The notes beneath the pieces are model-generated. The model made no database searches and was not told where the DNA came from. It was given only the letters and a program-made list of their open reading frames with translations. The position numbers were made by a program, and so were the translations under genes. DNA of 64,000 nt, from assembly GCA_017792425.1 (NCBI GenBank), contig CP051233.1:1522402-1586401 (forward strand), given 5' to 3'. Below, piece after piece: positions 1-8,696 of this stretch. This stretch comes from Thalassovita sp. GTDB taxonomy: Bacteria; Pseudomonadota; Alphaproteobacteria; Rhodobacterales; Rhodobacteraceae. Each line of letters opens with the position of its first letter. The stretch's first letter is position 1.

Positions 1-1180
1 GCACCTGGACCAGGCCGCGGACCGGGTCGCAGGTCATGCCCAAGTGATGTTCCAGCGCGATTTCTGCCGCGTTTTCAATCTGTTCCGTGGAGCCGCCCAT
101 CACGGCGCACAGGCCGGCGGCGGCCATGGCGGCGGCGGAGCCGACCTCGGCCTGGCAGCCGGCCTCGGCACCCGAGATCGAGGCGTTGTACTTGATCAGC
201 CCGCCGATGGCGGCGGCGGTCAGCAGGAATTCATCTATTTTTGAAGGGGTTGCGCCGGGAACGTGATCCAGCCAGTAGCGGATCACCGCGGGCATCACCC
301 CGGCGGCGCCGTTGGTGGGGGCGGTGACGACTTGCCCCCCGGCGGCGTTTTCCTCGTTCACCGCCATCGCATAGGTCACCATCCAGTCGTTGATCGTGTG
401 CGGGGCCGAGATGTTGAGGCCGCGTTCCGCCTGCAACGCATCATGTAGGGATTTGGCGCGGCGTTTGATGTTCAATCCACCGGGCAGGGTGCCGTCGGTG
501 GTCAGGCCGCGTTCGATGCAGGCGTTCATCACGTCCCACAGGCGGGTCAGACCGTCCTTCAGATGGGCGGCGCCGTTGCGGGACACCTCATTCGCGGTTT
601 TCATCTGGGCGACGGTTTTGCCGGATTTTGCTGACATTTCAATCATTTCCGCGGCAGTCTTGAACGGGAAGGGGACCGGGGCGCCTTCGTCCGTGGCCTT
701 GCCGGCGGTCAGTTCGGCCTCTGTCATCACGAAGCCGCCGCCGATGGAATAATAGGTTTCCTGCAGGATGATGTCGCCCTGCGCGTCGGTCGCCATCAGG
801 ATCATGCCGTTGGCATGGCCGGGCAGCGGATGGTCATAGTCAAAGATCAGGTCGGTTTTCGGATTGAACTTCAATGGGTTGAGGTCTTTTGGATGGACGG
901 TGTGGGTGCCGGAAATTTGCGCCAGCGCGGCGTCGGCCTGATCGCGGTCGTAGGTGGCGGGGACAAAGCCCGCCAGTCCGAGGATGGTGGCGCGGTCAGT
1001 GGCGTGGCCGACCCCGGTAAAGGCCAGAGACCCGTGCAGAGAGGCGCGCAAGCCGTGGGCATGAAACGGAGATTTCCTAAGTAAATCAAGGAATTGAGCG
1101 GCGGCCACCATCGGGCCCATCGTGTGGGACGATGACGGGCCGACGCCGACCTTGAACATCTCGAATACCGACAGGAACAT
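1..1180 (-). CDS. sdaA: L-serine dehydratase (C-terminal end cut by window edge)
   Basis: L-serine ammonia-lyase, a cytoplasmic iron-sulfur enzyme that converts L-serine to pyruvate and ammonia. Reading the minus strand from the ATG at 1180 gives MFLSVFEMFKVGVGPSSSHTMGP, carrying the family's SSSHT motif near the N-terminus. Near the window edge the segment GAEAGCQAEVGS is followed by LGMTCDPVRGLVQV, which supplies two of the three cysteines expected to hold the 4Fe-4S cluster. The third should lie beyond the window. About 393 codons are present, so only a short C-terminal part is missing. It is the single-chain form with N-terminal beta and C-terminal alpha domains. It is divergent from rpiA across a 331-bp gap, and nothing in the sequence shows how it is regulated. 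Confidence 0.93.
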   Translation of the reverse strand, partial: MFLSVFEMFKVGVGPSSSHTMGPMVAAAQFLDLLRKSPFHAHGLRASLHGSLAFTGVGHATDRATILGLAGFVPATYDRDQADAALAQISGTHTVHPKDLNPLKFNPKTDLIFDYDHPLPGHANGMILMATDAQGDIILQETYYSIGGGFVMTEAELTAGKATDEGAPVPFPFKTAAEMIEMSAKSGKTVAQMKTANEVSRNGAAHLKDGLTRLWDVMNACIERGLTTDGTLPGGLNIKRRAKSLHDALQAERGLNISAPHTINDWMVTYAMAVNEENAAGGQVVTAPTNGAAGVMPAVIRYWLDHVPGATPSKIDEFLLTAAAIGGLIKYNASISGAEAGCQAEVGSAAAMAAAGLCAVMGGSTEQIENAAEIALEHHLGMTCDPVRGLVQV

Positions 1181-1511
1181 CGCGCACCCCCTTGTTTTAT
1201 GGGGCAGGATAACACCGGAACAGTTGGTTCACGCCGTCATGATTGCGACCGTTTTGTGTGGAAATACGCATCGGTGATGGATCGTTAACCTGTCAAGCTG
1301 TACGAGCCGCGGCTTGAAACGTGCGATTCGTAAGGATGGGCCACCAGGGATGCTGAACCCGCGCCACTGATCCGGGCCGCGCCCGGCCTTTCGTCCGGGT
1401 GGGTGCGCTTTGTGCGTCTTGGGGGGTGTCCCGGGCAGGTGACGCCAATTCGCCCTACCACCGGGCGGGCAACTTTCCTATAAGCGGGGCGTAATCAACG
1501 GAGTCGCTGCC
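1181..1511. other. Divergent intergenic region between sdaA and rpiA
   Basis: 331 bases without a convincing gene on either strand. The region should hold the promoters of both divergent genes. The only promoter-like string I see for rpiA is TATAAG at 1479-1484, but there is no good -35 box 16-18 bases before it. A short GC hairpin (CGCCC at 1451-1455 with GGGCG downstream) lies just upstream of it. The rpiA ribosome-binding site GGAG lies at the right end. Confidence 0.45.
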
Positions 1512-2300
1512 ATGACCGGAGAATTGTCGCCAATCGACAAGGCCAAGTTCGTCGCCGCCAAGCGCGCGGTGGATTTCATCGAGGACGGAATGAAAGTGGG
1601 GCTCGGGACGGGCTCTACCGCCGCGTGGATGGTGCGTTGCCTGGGCGAACGCGTCCGCGAGGAGGGGCTGCGGATCAAGGGGGTGCCGACCTCTACCCGG
1701 ACCGCTGTTCTGGCGCAGGAAGTGGGGATCGAGGTCATCAGCCTGGACGAGGCGAAGTGGCTGGACGTGACCATTGACGGCGCGGATGAATTCGACGGCG
1801 ATTTCAACCTGATCAAGGGCGGCGGCGGGGCGCATCTGCAGGAAAAGATCGTGGCCACCGCCAGCGACCGGATGATCGTGATTACCGACGCCAGCAAGGA
1901 AGTGGAACACCTGGGCGCGTTCCCGCTGCCGGTAGAGGTGATCCCGTTCGGCTGGAAAACCACCAAGGCGCTGATCGAGGAACTGCTGATCTCGATGGAC
2001 GTGATGGGGCGCGAAACCACGCTGCGGATGAATGGCGATGTGCCGTTCGTCACCGACGAGGGCAATCACATCGTGGACCTGCACCTGAACCGGATCGGCA
2101 ACGCACGGCAATTGTCGATGGCGCTGAACCAGATCCCCGGCGTGGTTGAAAACGGGCTGTTCATAGATATCTGTGACACGGTGATCATCGGCTATGGCGA
2201 TGGCCGGGTTGAAACAAGGGATATCAACGAAGGCACCGTGACGGGGGAACGTCTGGACTTTGTCGAGGCGGACAACCTGTTCACGGATTTGTCTGACTGA
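1512..2300 (+). CDS. rpiA: Ribose-5-phosphate isomerase A
   Basis: Interconverts ribose-5-phosphate and ribulose-5-phosphate in the cytoplasmic pentose phosphate pathway. The 262-residue protein carries the phosphate-binding GLGTGSTAAWMV stretch near residue 36 and the signature DGADEFDGDFNLIKGGGGAH around residue 90, which includes the conserved Asp, Glu and Lys residues of RpiA. The length is slightly above the usual 220-235 because of a C-terminal extension. The ATG at 1512 is preceded by GGAG at suitable spacing. The stop lies 8 bases before the glutathione reductase start, so the two genes are probably cotranscribed. Both serve central redox and pentose metabolism. Confidence 0.97.
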   Translation: MTGELSPIDKAKFVAAKRAVDFIEDGMKVGLGTGSTAAWMVRCLGERVREEGLRIKGVPTSTRTAVLAQEVGIEVISLDEAKWLDVTIDGADEFDGDFNLIKGGGGAHLQEKIVATASDRMIVITDASKEVEHLGAFPLPVEVIPFGWKTTKALIEELLISMDVMGRETTLRMNGDVPFVTDEGNHIVDLHLNRIGNARQLSMALNQIPGVVENGLFIDICDTVIIGYGDGRVETRDINEGTVTGERLDFVEADNLFTDLSD

Positions 2301-2308
2301 GGGGAAGT

Positions 2309-3670
2309 ATGGAATTCGACTATGACCTGTTCGTGATCGGCGGCGGTTCTGGCGGTGTGCGGGCGGCGCGCGTCGCGGCGGGCGAGGCCGGGGCCAAGGT
2401 GGCGCTGGCCGAAGAGGACCGATACGGCGGCACCTGCGTGATCCGGGGCTGCGTGCCGAAAAAGCTGATGGTGTTCGCGTCTGAATATGCGGAACTGGCC
2501 AGCGATGCGGCGGCCTATGGTTGGGACATTTCGCTGGGCGCGTTCAGCTGGGACGGGTTCAAGGACAAGCTGCACGCGGAACTGGACCGGCTGGAGGGCG
2601 TCTATCGCCGCCTGTTGGCCGGATCGGGAGTGGATACTTTCGACGCGCGGGCGAAACTGGTGGACCCGCATACAGTGGAACTGTCGGACGGCACCCGCAA
2701 GACGGCCAAGCATATCCTGCTGGCGATGGGCGGGCGCCCGGTGAAGGTGGACGTGCCGGGGGCGGATCTGGCGATCACCTCGAACGACATTTTTCATTTG
2801 CCGGAATTGCCGCAGAATATCCTGATCCTTGGCGGCGGGTACATTGCGTGTGAATTCGCGGGCATCCTGAATGGCTTGGGCGTGAAGGTGACGCAGTATT
2901 ATCGCGGCGCGCAGGTGTTGCGGGGCTTTGACGACGAAGCGCGCGGGCTGGTGGCCGAGGAAATGATCCAGCGCGGGGTGGACCTGCATTTGGGCACCAA
3001 TATCGAAAGCATGGAGCGCACGGCCGACGGCAAGGTCAAGGTCGTGGCGACCAATGGCGACGAACGGGTGTTCGATCAGGTGATGTTCGCCACGGGGCGC
3101 GCACCGAATACCGATGGTGTCGGGCTGGCGGAAATCGGCGTCAAGCTGGGCCGGGGCGGTCAGGTGCTGGTAGATGACTATGGCCAGACGGCCGTGCCGT
3201 CGGTCTATGCCGTGGGGGATGTTACCGACCGGGTGAACCTGACGCCGGTGGCGATCCGCGAGGGCATGGCGTTTGTCGAAACCGTGTTCAAGGGCAACCC
3301 GACGAAGCCGGATCATGACCTGATCCCGACCGCGATCTTTACCCAGCCGGAATTCGGCACCGTGGGGCTGAGCGAGGAGGACGCCCGCGACAAGGGACCG
3401 ATCGAGGTCTATTGCACGTCGTTCAAGCCAATGCAGACGGCCTTTGCCGGACGTGCGGATCGGGTGCTGATGAAGCTGGTGGTATGTGCCGACACGCGTA
3501 AGGTGCTGGGCTGTCACATCGTGGCGCCGGGGGCCGGCGAGATGATCCAACTGGCCGGGATCGCGGTAAAGATGGGCGCGACCAAGGAAGACTTTGACCG
3601 GACAGTGGCGGTACACCCGACCATGTCCGAGGAAATCGTGACGCTGAAGGCCCCGGTGCGCCGGGCGTGA
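2309..3670 (+). CDS. gor: Glutathione-disulfide reductase
   Basis: FAD enzyme that uses NADPH to reduce oxidised glutathione in the cytoplasm. The 453-residue chain starts with an FAD-binding Rossmann motif (VIGGGSGGVRAAR, residues 9-21). The redox-active disulfide is CVIRGC (Cys43 and Cys48). A second GGGYIACE motif serves the NAD(P)H domain, and the C-terminal HPTMSEE carries the catalytic His436. The spacing CVIRGC instead of CVNVGC is the form I associate with plant, cyanobacterial and rhizobial glutathione reductases. GGGGAAG precedes the ATG. The gene follows rpiA closely, and the glutathione S-transferase at 20743-21447 is a plausible user of the reduced thiol. Confidence 0.95.
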   Translation: MEFDYDLFVIGGGSGGVRAARVAAGEAGAKVALAEEDRYGGTCVIRGCVPKKLMVFASEYAELASDAAAYGWDISLGAFSWDGFKDKLHAELDRLEGVYRRLLAGSGVDTFDARAKLVDPHTVELSDGTRKTAKHILLAMGGRPVKVDVPGADLAITSNDIFHLPELPQNILILGGGYIACEFAGILNGLGVKVTQYYRGAQVLRGFDDEARGLVAEEMIQRGVDLHLGTNIESMERTADGKVKVVATNGDERVFDQVMFATGRAPNTDGVGLAEIGVKLGRGGQVLVDDYGQTAVPSVYAVGDVTDRVNLTPVAIREGMAFVETVFKGNPTKPDHDLIPTAIFTQPEFGTVGLSEEDARDKGPIEVYCTSFKPMQTAFAGRADRVLMKLVVCADTRKVLGCHIVAPGAGEMIQLAGIAVKMGATKEDFDRTVAVHPTMSEEIVTLKAPVRRA

Positions 3671-3744
3671 GCTTGAACTTTCGCGGCGGGCTGCACAGTT
3701 TAAGGGCAGCGCGTTGGCAGAAACAGGAAAAGGAAAAACAATTT

Positions 3745-4878
3745 ATGGCAGGGAATTCTGGCGGCCCTTGGGGCGGCGGTGGCGGAAACAGGGGTGGTGG
3801 CGACGACAACCGCCCCAACAATGGCGGGCGGCGTCCGCAGGATGACGGCCCGCAGATCCCCGAGATCGACGAGCTGATGAAGAAGGGCCAGGAACGGTTG
3901 CGCGTCTATCTGGGCGGCGGTGGCGGTGGTGGCCGTGGCGGCCAGCGCGGCGGTCCCTCGGGGCCGAAGTTCACCAAGGGCACGCTGGGGCTGGGGGCGC
4001 TGGTGGCTGTCGGCCTGTGGGCCTTTGCCAGCTTCTATACCGTGAAGCCGGAAGAACAATCCGTGGAACTGCTGCTGGGCAAGTACAACGCGACCGGCAA
4101 TCCGGGTCTGAACTTTGCCCCCTGGCCGATCGTGACGGCCGAGGTGGTGAACGTGACCTCGGAACGGACGGAAACGGTGGGTGTCGCGCGGGGCGCGCTG
4201 GACACCGGGCTGATGCTGACCACGGACGCGAACATCGTGGACATTGATTTCCAGGTGGTCTGGAACATCAACGATCCGGCCAAGCTGCTGTTCAACATCC
4301 GCGACCCGCGCCTGACGGTGCAGGCGGTGTCTGAATCGGTGATGCGCGAGATCATCGCGGCCAGCAACCTGGCGCCGATCCTGAACCGGGACCGCGGCGT
4401 GATCGCCGACAATGCCAAGCTAAGCATCCAGTCGATCCTGGACGAGTACGAAAGCGGCATCAACATCGTCCGCGTCAACTTGGAAAAGGCCGACCCGCCG
4501 CGCGAGGTGATCGACAGCTTCCGCGCGGTGCAGGCCGCCGAACAGGAACGCGACCGGCTGCAGCGCCAAGCCGACGCCTATGCCAACAAGGTGCTGGCAG
4601 AGGCCCGCGGTGAAGCCGCGCAGACGCTGGAACAGGCCGAAGCCTACCGCGCGCAGGTGGTGAACGAGGCGCTGGGTGAAGCCAGCCGCTTTAGCGCGGT
4701 TCTGGCCGAATACCAGAAGGCCCCCGAAGTGACCCGCAAACGCCTGTACCTGGAAACCATGGAAAAGGTTCTGGGCGACGTGGACAAGACCATCCTGGAC
4801 AACGGGGTGATCGGACAGGGTGGCGGGGGCGTGGTGCCCTACCTGCCGCTGAACGAACTGCGCAAGGGGGGGAACTGA
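3745..4878 (+). CDS. hflK: FtsH protease modulator HflK
   Basis: Inner-membrane SPFH/prohibitin-family protein that, with HflC, forms a cage around the FtsH protease and modulates membrane-protein turnover. With the ATG at 3745 (preceded by AGGAAAAGG) the protein has 377 residues. It opens with a glycine-rich, low-complexity cytoplasmic segment and a further glycine run near residue 60. One membrane helix follows (ALVAVGLWAFASFYTV), then the SPFH domain, and a coiled-coil region rich in EQERDRLQRQADAYANKVLAEARGE-like sequence. An in-frame GTG at 3667 overlaps the gor stop but has no ribosome-binding site, so I prefer 3745. hflC begins 3 bases after the stop. Confidence 0.93.
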   Translation: MAGNSGGPWGGGGGNRGGGDDNRPNNGGRRPQDDGPQIPEIDELMKKGQERLRVYLGGGGGGGRGGQRGGPSGPKFTKGTLGLGALVAVGLWAFASFYTVKPEEQSVELLLGKYNATGNPGLNFAPWPIVTAEVVNVTSERTETVGVARGALDTGLMLTTDANIVDIDFQVVWNINDPAKLLFNIRDPRLTVQAVSESVMREIIAASNLAPILNRDRGVIADNAKLSIQSILDEYESGINIVRVNLEKADPPREVIDSFRAVQAAEQERDRLQRQADAYANKVLAEARGEAAQTLEQAEAYRAQVVNEALGEASRFSAVLAEYQKAPEVTRKRLYLETMEKVLGDVDKTILDNGVIGQGGGGVVPYLPLNELRKGGN

Positions 4879-4881
4879 GCC

Positions 4882-5760
4882 ATGAAAAAGACGACTTTCC
4901 TTTTGCCGCTGCTGGTGGTGGCCGTCGCGGCGCTGCTGTCCTCGGTTTTCGTGGTGGACGAGCGTGAGAAGGCGCTGGTGCTGCAGTTCGGCCAGATCAA
5001 GGCCGTGAAGGAAGAACCGGGGCTGAGCTTCAAGATCCCGCTGATCCAGGAAGTGGTGAAATACGATGACCGCATCCTGTCGCTGGATACCGAAACCATC
5101 GAGGTGACGCCCTCGGATGACCGCCGGCTGGTGGTGGACGCCTTCGCGCGTTACCGGATCAGCGACGTGGTGCAGTTCCGCCAGGCCGTTGGCGTGGGCG
5201 GCGTACGGGTGGCAGAGGACCGGCTGTCCTCGATCCTGAACGCGCAGATCCGCGAAGTGCTGGGTGCGGACCAGGTGACGTCCGACACGATCCTGTCGCA
5301 GGACCGCCGGGCGCTGATGACCCGGATTCGCGACCAGGCCCGTGCCAGTGCCCGCAGCCTGGGCGTGGAAGTGGTGGACGTGCGCCTGAAGCAGACCAAC
5401 CTGCCGCAGCAGAACCTGGACGCGACCTTTGCCCGGATGAAGGCGGAACGGGAACGCGAAGCCGCCGACGAGATCGCGCGCGGTAACGAAGCGGCGCAGC
5501 GCGTGCGCGCGCTGGCGGATCGTACCGTGGTGGAAACCCTGTCCGAAGCCGAGCGCGAGGCGCAGGTGACCCGCGGTGAAGCGGATGCGCGGCGCAACGC
5601 CATTTTCGCCGAAGCCTTTGGCGGCGACCCCGAATTCTTTGCCTTCTACCGGTCGCTGCAGGCCTATGAGAAGGCGCTGAAGGGCGGGAATTCGTCACTG
5701 GTGATGACCCCGGACAGCGAGTTCTTCGACTACCTCAAGGCGGACCGCGTGTCGCGATGA
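4882..5760 (+). CDS. hflC: Protease modulator HflC
   Basis: Partner of HflK in the FtsH-associated SPFH complex of the inner membrane. The 292-residue protein has an N-terminal signal-anchor helix (LLPLLVVAVAALLSSVFVV), then the SPFH domain with VVDEREKALVLQFG, and a charged alpha-helical C-terminal half typical of the family. It ends in DYLKADRVSR. The start lies 3 bases after the hflK stop and the stop overlaps the next ATG by four bases (ATGA), so translation of hflK, hflC and the small DUF2065 gene is likely coupled. Confidence 0.95.
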   Translation: MKKTTFLLPLLVVAVAALLSSVFVVDEREKALVLQFGQIKAVKEEPGLSFKIPLIQEVVKYDDRILSLDTETIEVTPSDDRRLVVDAFARYRISDVVQFRQAVGVGGVRVAEDRLSSILNAQIREVLGADQVTSDTILSQDRRALMTRIRDQARASARSLGVEVVDVRLKQTNLPQQNLDATFARMKAEREREAADEIARGNEAAQRVRALADRTVVETLSEAEREAQVTRGEADARRNAIFAEAFGGDPEFFAFYRSLQAYEKALKGGNSSLVMTPDSEFFDYLKADRVSR

Positions 5761-5954
5761 TCGAGGTTGCGCTGTTGGCCCTTGGGCTGGTGCTGATCGT
5801 GGAGGGGCTGGCCTATGCGCTGGCCCCTTCGCTTATTGAAACGCTGCTGGAGGCATTGCGGGCGATGCCGGTGGAAACGCGTCGCCTGATCGGGCTGACG
5901 GCGCTGGGGCTGGGGCTGTTGCTGGTCTGGGCCGCCAAGGCGCTGGGCGCGTGA
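5757..5954 (+). CDS. DUF2065 family small membrane protein
   Basis: 65 residues with two hydrophobic helices, roughly residues 3-22 and 42-62, separated by a short polar hairpin around PVETRR. The pattern VEGLAYALAP near the first helix is typical of DUF2065 (YjeT-like) proteins, which commonly sit directly after hflK-hflC. No activity is known. The context suggests a membrane accessory of the FtsH/HflKC complex, which is inference from position only. The start overlaps the hflC stop (ATGA), and the operon ends here before a 257-bp gap holding a repeat element. Confidence 0.85.
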   Translation: MIEVALLALGLVLIVEGLAYALAPSLIETLLEALRAMPVETRRLIGLTALGLGLLLVWAAKALGA

Positions 5955-6021
5955 TCCAAAGGAGCGCGCTGGCGCGCGCGCAGGATCAGCAGGCCCCGGC
6001 CTGCGGCCCGTGCCTGCGGTC

Positions 6022-6065
6022 TTGGGGCGCTGCCCCAAACCCCGGGGTACTTGCGCCAAGAAAAA
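6022..6065 (+). repeat. Degenerate copy of the dispersed hairpin repeat
   Basis: A hairpin with arms TTGGGGC and GCCCCAA (6022-6038) is followed by GGGTACTT...CCAAGAAAAA (6045-6065). This is the same layout as the better copies at 8625-8691 and 20663-20736, but the core matches only 14 of 21 positions. It lies between the DUF2065 gene and the Deg protease, both on the plus strand. The rest of the 5955-6211 gap shows no gene. Confidence 0.45.
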
Positions 6066-6211
6066 GCCCAAGGCGCGGGGCGGCGGCGGTTCACGGCCTC
6101 TTGAGGGGTTGCGATGTGGATTGAGTTGCATCCGGGGCGCGGGGCTGGAAAGGTGGCGGCAAAGGCCGGGAGATGCCCGGCTTGTCATTGGTGAACAGAG
6201 GAGAGACGCGC

Positions 6212-7663
6212 GTGAGCAGTCTGGCAATTTCCATTCCGAACCGGGGCATGGCGCGGGCGCTGTGGTTGGGGGTCGTGGCGCTGGCGATGGTGCTGGCGCA
6301 GGCGATGAGCGCCGCGGCACGGCCCGACAGCCTGGCAGACCTGGCGGACAAGATCAGCCCGTCGGTGGTGAACATCACCACCTCGACCGTGGTGGCCGGG
6401 AATGCGGGGCCGAACCCGATCGTGCCGGAAGGCAGCCCGTTCGAGGATTTCTTTCGCGACTTCCAGGACCGTAACCGCGGCCAGGGCGACCGGCCCCGGC
6501 GCAGTTCCGCGCTGGGATCGGGGTTCGTGATTTCCGAGGATGGCTATATCGTGACCAACAACCATGTCATCGAGAGCGCGGACGAGATCGTGATCGAGTT
6601 TTTCGGCGGCGAAGAGCGGAAGGCAACCGTTGTGGGGACCGATCCCAACACCGACATCGCGCTGTTGAAGGTGGAGGCCGAGAAACCGCTGCCCTATGTC
6701 CAGTTCGGCAACAGCGACACGGCGCGCGTAGGCGATTGGGTGATGGCGATGGGCAACCCGCTGGGGCAGGGGTTTTCGGTGTCCGCCGGGATCGTGTCGG
6801 CGCGCAACCGGGCGCTTTCGGGCAACTATGACGACTACATCCAGACCGACGCGGCGATCAACCGGGGCAACTCGGGTGGGCCGCTGTTCAACATGGATGG
6901 CGAGGTGATCGGCGTGAACACCGCGATCCTGTCGCCCAATGGCGGGTCGATCGGGATCGGGTTCTCGATGGCTTCGAACGTGGTCAGCAAGGTGGTGGAC
7001 CAGCTGAAGCAATTTGGCGAGACGCGCCGGGGCTGGCTGGGTGTGCGCATCCAGGACGTGACCGAGGATGTGGCCGAGGCCATGGGGCTGGACAAGGTCG
7101 CCGGCGCGCTGGTGACCGACGTGCCCGAGGGGCCGGCGGCCGAGGCAGGCATGATGCAGGGCGACGTGATCCTGAGCTTTGGCGGGGTTGACGTGGTGGA
7201 TACCCGCGCGCTGGTGCGCCAGGTGGGCAACACCGAAGTGGGCAGCACCGTGCGGGTAACGGTGTTCCGTGACGGCAAGACCCAGGCGCTGAAGGTAACG
7301 CTGGGCCGCCGCGAAGAGGCCAAGACCCTGCCTGCCGCCGCGACCGCGCCGGAAAAGGCGGAGCCGGAGCAGATGCTGGGGCTGACCCTGAGCCCGCTGA
7401 CCGAGGAACTGCGCAAGGAACTGCAGCTGAAACCCAATGCCGTCGGGCTGGTGGTGATGGACGTGGACGAGACCGCAGAGGCCTATGAGAAGGGGCTGCG
7501 CGCGGGCGACCTGATCACCGAGGCGGGGCAGCAGAAGCTGGAAACCGCCGCCGATCTGAAGGACCGGGTGGACGAGGCGCGCGAGGCGGGGCGCAAATCC
7601 CTGCTGCTGCTGATCCGCCGGGGGGGCGAGCCGCGTTTCGTGGCGCTGTCCGTGGCGGAATAA
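6212..7663 (+). CDS. Periplasmic serine endoprotease, DegP/DegQ (Do) family
   Basis: ATP-independent periplasmic protease and chaperone of protein quality control. The chain has a signal peptide (hydrophobic stretch at residues 15-33, ending SAAARP) and a trypsin-like domain with all three catalytic residues visible: His118 in VTNNHVI, Asp148 in NTDIALLKV and Ser221 in RGNSGGPLF. Two PDZ domains follow (from about residues 275 and 385). I chose the GTG at 6212 because AGAGGAGAG lies six bases upstream. An ATG at 6173 gives 13 extra residues and the ATG at 6248 would keep only the signal peptide. Its place after hflKC groups two envelope proteolysis functions. A terminator follows. Confidence 0.93.
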   Translation: MSSLAISIPNRGMARALWLGVVALAMVLAQAMSAAARPDSLADLADKISPSVVNITTSTVVAGNAGPNPIVPEGSPFEDFFRDFQDRNRGQGDRPRRSSALGSGFVISEDGYIVTNNHVIESADEIVIEFFGGEERKATVVGTDPNTDIALLKVEAEKPLPYVQFGNSDTARVGDWVMAMGNPLGQGFSVSAGIVSARNRALSGNYDDYIQTDAAINRGNSGGPLFNMDGEVIGVNTAILSPNGGSIGIGFSMASNVVSKVVDQLKQFGETRRGWLGVRIQDVTEDVAEAMGLDKVAGALVTDVPEGPAAEAGMMQGDVILSFGGVDVVDTRALVRQVGNTEVGSTVRVTVFRDGKTQALKVTLGRREEAKTLPAAATAPEKAEPEQMLGLTLSPLTEELRKELQLKPNAVGLVVMDVDETAEAYEKGLRAGDLITEAGQQKLETAADLKDRVDEAREAGRKSLLLLIRRGGEPRFVALSVAE

Positions 7664-7684
7664 GCCCGCCAGGAGCGAATAGGG

Positions 7685-7710
7685 AAGGCCGTCCGTTTGG
7701 GCGGCCTTTT
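7685..7710 (+). terminator. Rho-independent terminator after the Deg protease
   Basis: The stem AAGGCCG-t-CC pairs with GG-g-CGGCCTT around a GTTT loop, and the 3' arm runs into TTTT followed by CCGTTTT. It lies 22 bases after the protease stop and before the convergent methyltransferase gene. Confidence 0.75.
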
Positions 7711-7744
7711 CCGTTTTGGGGGTCTGTGGCGGGACGACCGGCGG

Positions 7745-8551
7745 TCAGGCTGCCTGTGCGGAGAAAACGATGCTGGGCATCGGCAAACGGTAAGTGCCGC
7801 CGGACAGGTAGGCAGCGGCCAGCGTGTCGATGTCCCGACGGATGGCATTGCGTACCTCGTCATCCTGCCGGTCCAGAATGAGAGGGACGCGGACCCCGAA
7901 TTTCATGAAGAAATCGAAGAAGCTTGGGCCTGGGGCGTGGAGGACGTTTTCCACGATTTCGGACCTGAAATCGCGAAAACCGGCAGCTTTCAGCATCTGT
8001 TCAACCGTATCTGCGTCTGACAGCGCGTAGGCATCCGGCGCGGGATCGGCGCGCGACATGTCGGAATGACGCCCCAGAACGTCAAAGAGCAGCCGATAAC
8101 AGGCCGATCTGTCAGGCCCCAGCCATTGGCTGAACACGAAGCGGCCGCCGGGTTTGAGGACGCGAAAGGACTCGGCGATCGTCCGGGCCGGATCGGTGAC
8201 GTGAAACAGGACGATATTGCTGAGGACCGCGTCGAAGGCTTGATCGGGGAAGGGCAGGTTTTCGATGTCGGCTTTTGCGAAGGAAAGCTGGGGGAACTGG
8301 ACCCTTGCCTGATCTACCATGCCCTGGGCGAAATCCACGCCTTCGGCGCTGGCGCCCAGCAGGCTGGCGCAGGCGGCGACATAGCCCGGCCCGCATCCGG
8401 CATCCAGAACCCTGGCGCCGGGGAACAGGCGCGCATGGGCAAGCAGGGCCGGGATGGTCTGGAGCGTGGCCCGGGCGGTTGCGTCCGCGTAGCCCGGCGC
8501 CCGGACGGTCCAGCCGTTTCGTTCGCTTTCCCTGAAGGGTGTATAGTCCAT
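7745..8551 (-). CDS. Class I SAM-dependent methyltransferase (UbiE/Methyltransf_11 type)
   Basis: A cytoplasmic S-adenosylmethionine-dependent methyltransferase of unknown substrate. From the ATG at 8551 the 268-residue protein shows motif I VLDAGCGPGYVA, an acidic ribose-contacting segment (SAEGVDFAQGMV), motif II-like KADIENLPFPDQAFDAVLS, and motif III around FRVLKPGGRF. The start is set by AAGGGGG about eight bases upstream. The frame stays open further upstream to 8659, but that stretch reads as repeat and spacer DNA. It is convergent with the Deg protease gene. The C-terminal third has no motif I can place. Confidence 0.85.
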   Translation of the reverse strand: MDYTPFRESERNGWTVRAPGYADATARATLQTIPALLAHARLFPGARVLDAGCGPGYVAACASLLGASAEGVDFAQGMVDQARVQFPQLSFAKADIENLPFPDQAFDAVLSNIVLFHVTDPARTIAESFRVLKPGGRFVFSQWLGPDRSACYRLLFDVLGRHSDMSRADPAPDAYALSDADTVEQMLKAAGFRDFRSEIVENVLHAPGPSFFDFFMKFGVRVPLILDRQDDEVRNAIRRDIDTLAAAYLSGGTYRLPMPSIVFSAQAA

Positions 8552-8624
8552 CCTCCGTTCCCCCTTTCTGGCGGACATTCGAGCGCGGGACCGGTTCCGT
8601 GTCAATGCCGGGAGCCGCGGGGAA

Positions 8625-8691
8625 GGGGGGCTGTCTGCCCCCCTCTGGCCTGCGGCCATTCACCCCCCGAGAGTATTTCGGGCAAGATGAA
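8625..8691 (+). repeat. Dispersed hairpin repeat, full copy (a)
   Basis: A G/C hairpin (GGGGGG...CCCCCC, 8625-8642) is followed by CTCTGGCCTGCGGCCATT, itself containing a GGCC palindrome, then CACCCCCCGA. It ends in the 21-nt core that begins GAGTATTTCGGG and ends CAAGATGAA (8671-8691). The reverse complement of 38131-38191 shares almost the whole unit. The element fills the space between the divergent-facing 5' end of the methyltransferase gene and the 3' end of the lipoprotein gene. Confidence 0.8.
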
Positions 8692-8696
8692 ATGGG

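Noticed and set aside
3667..3744. Upstream GTG start for hflK overlapping gor
   Set aside because: Would add 26 residues without a ribosome-binding site; the ATG at 3745 has a good one and gives the normal glycine-rich HflK start.
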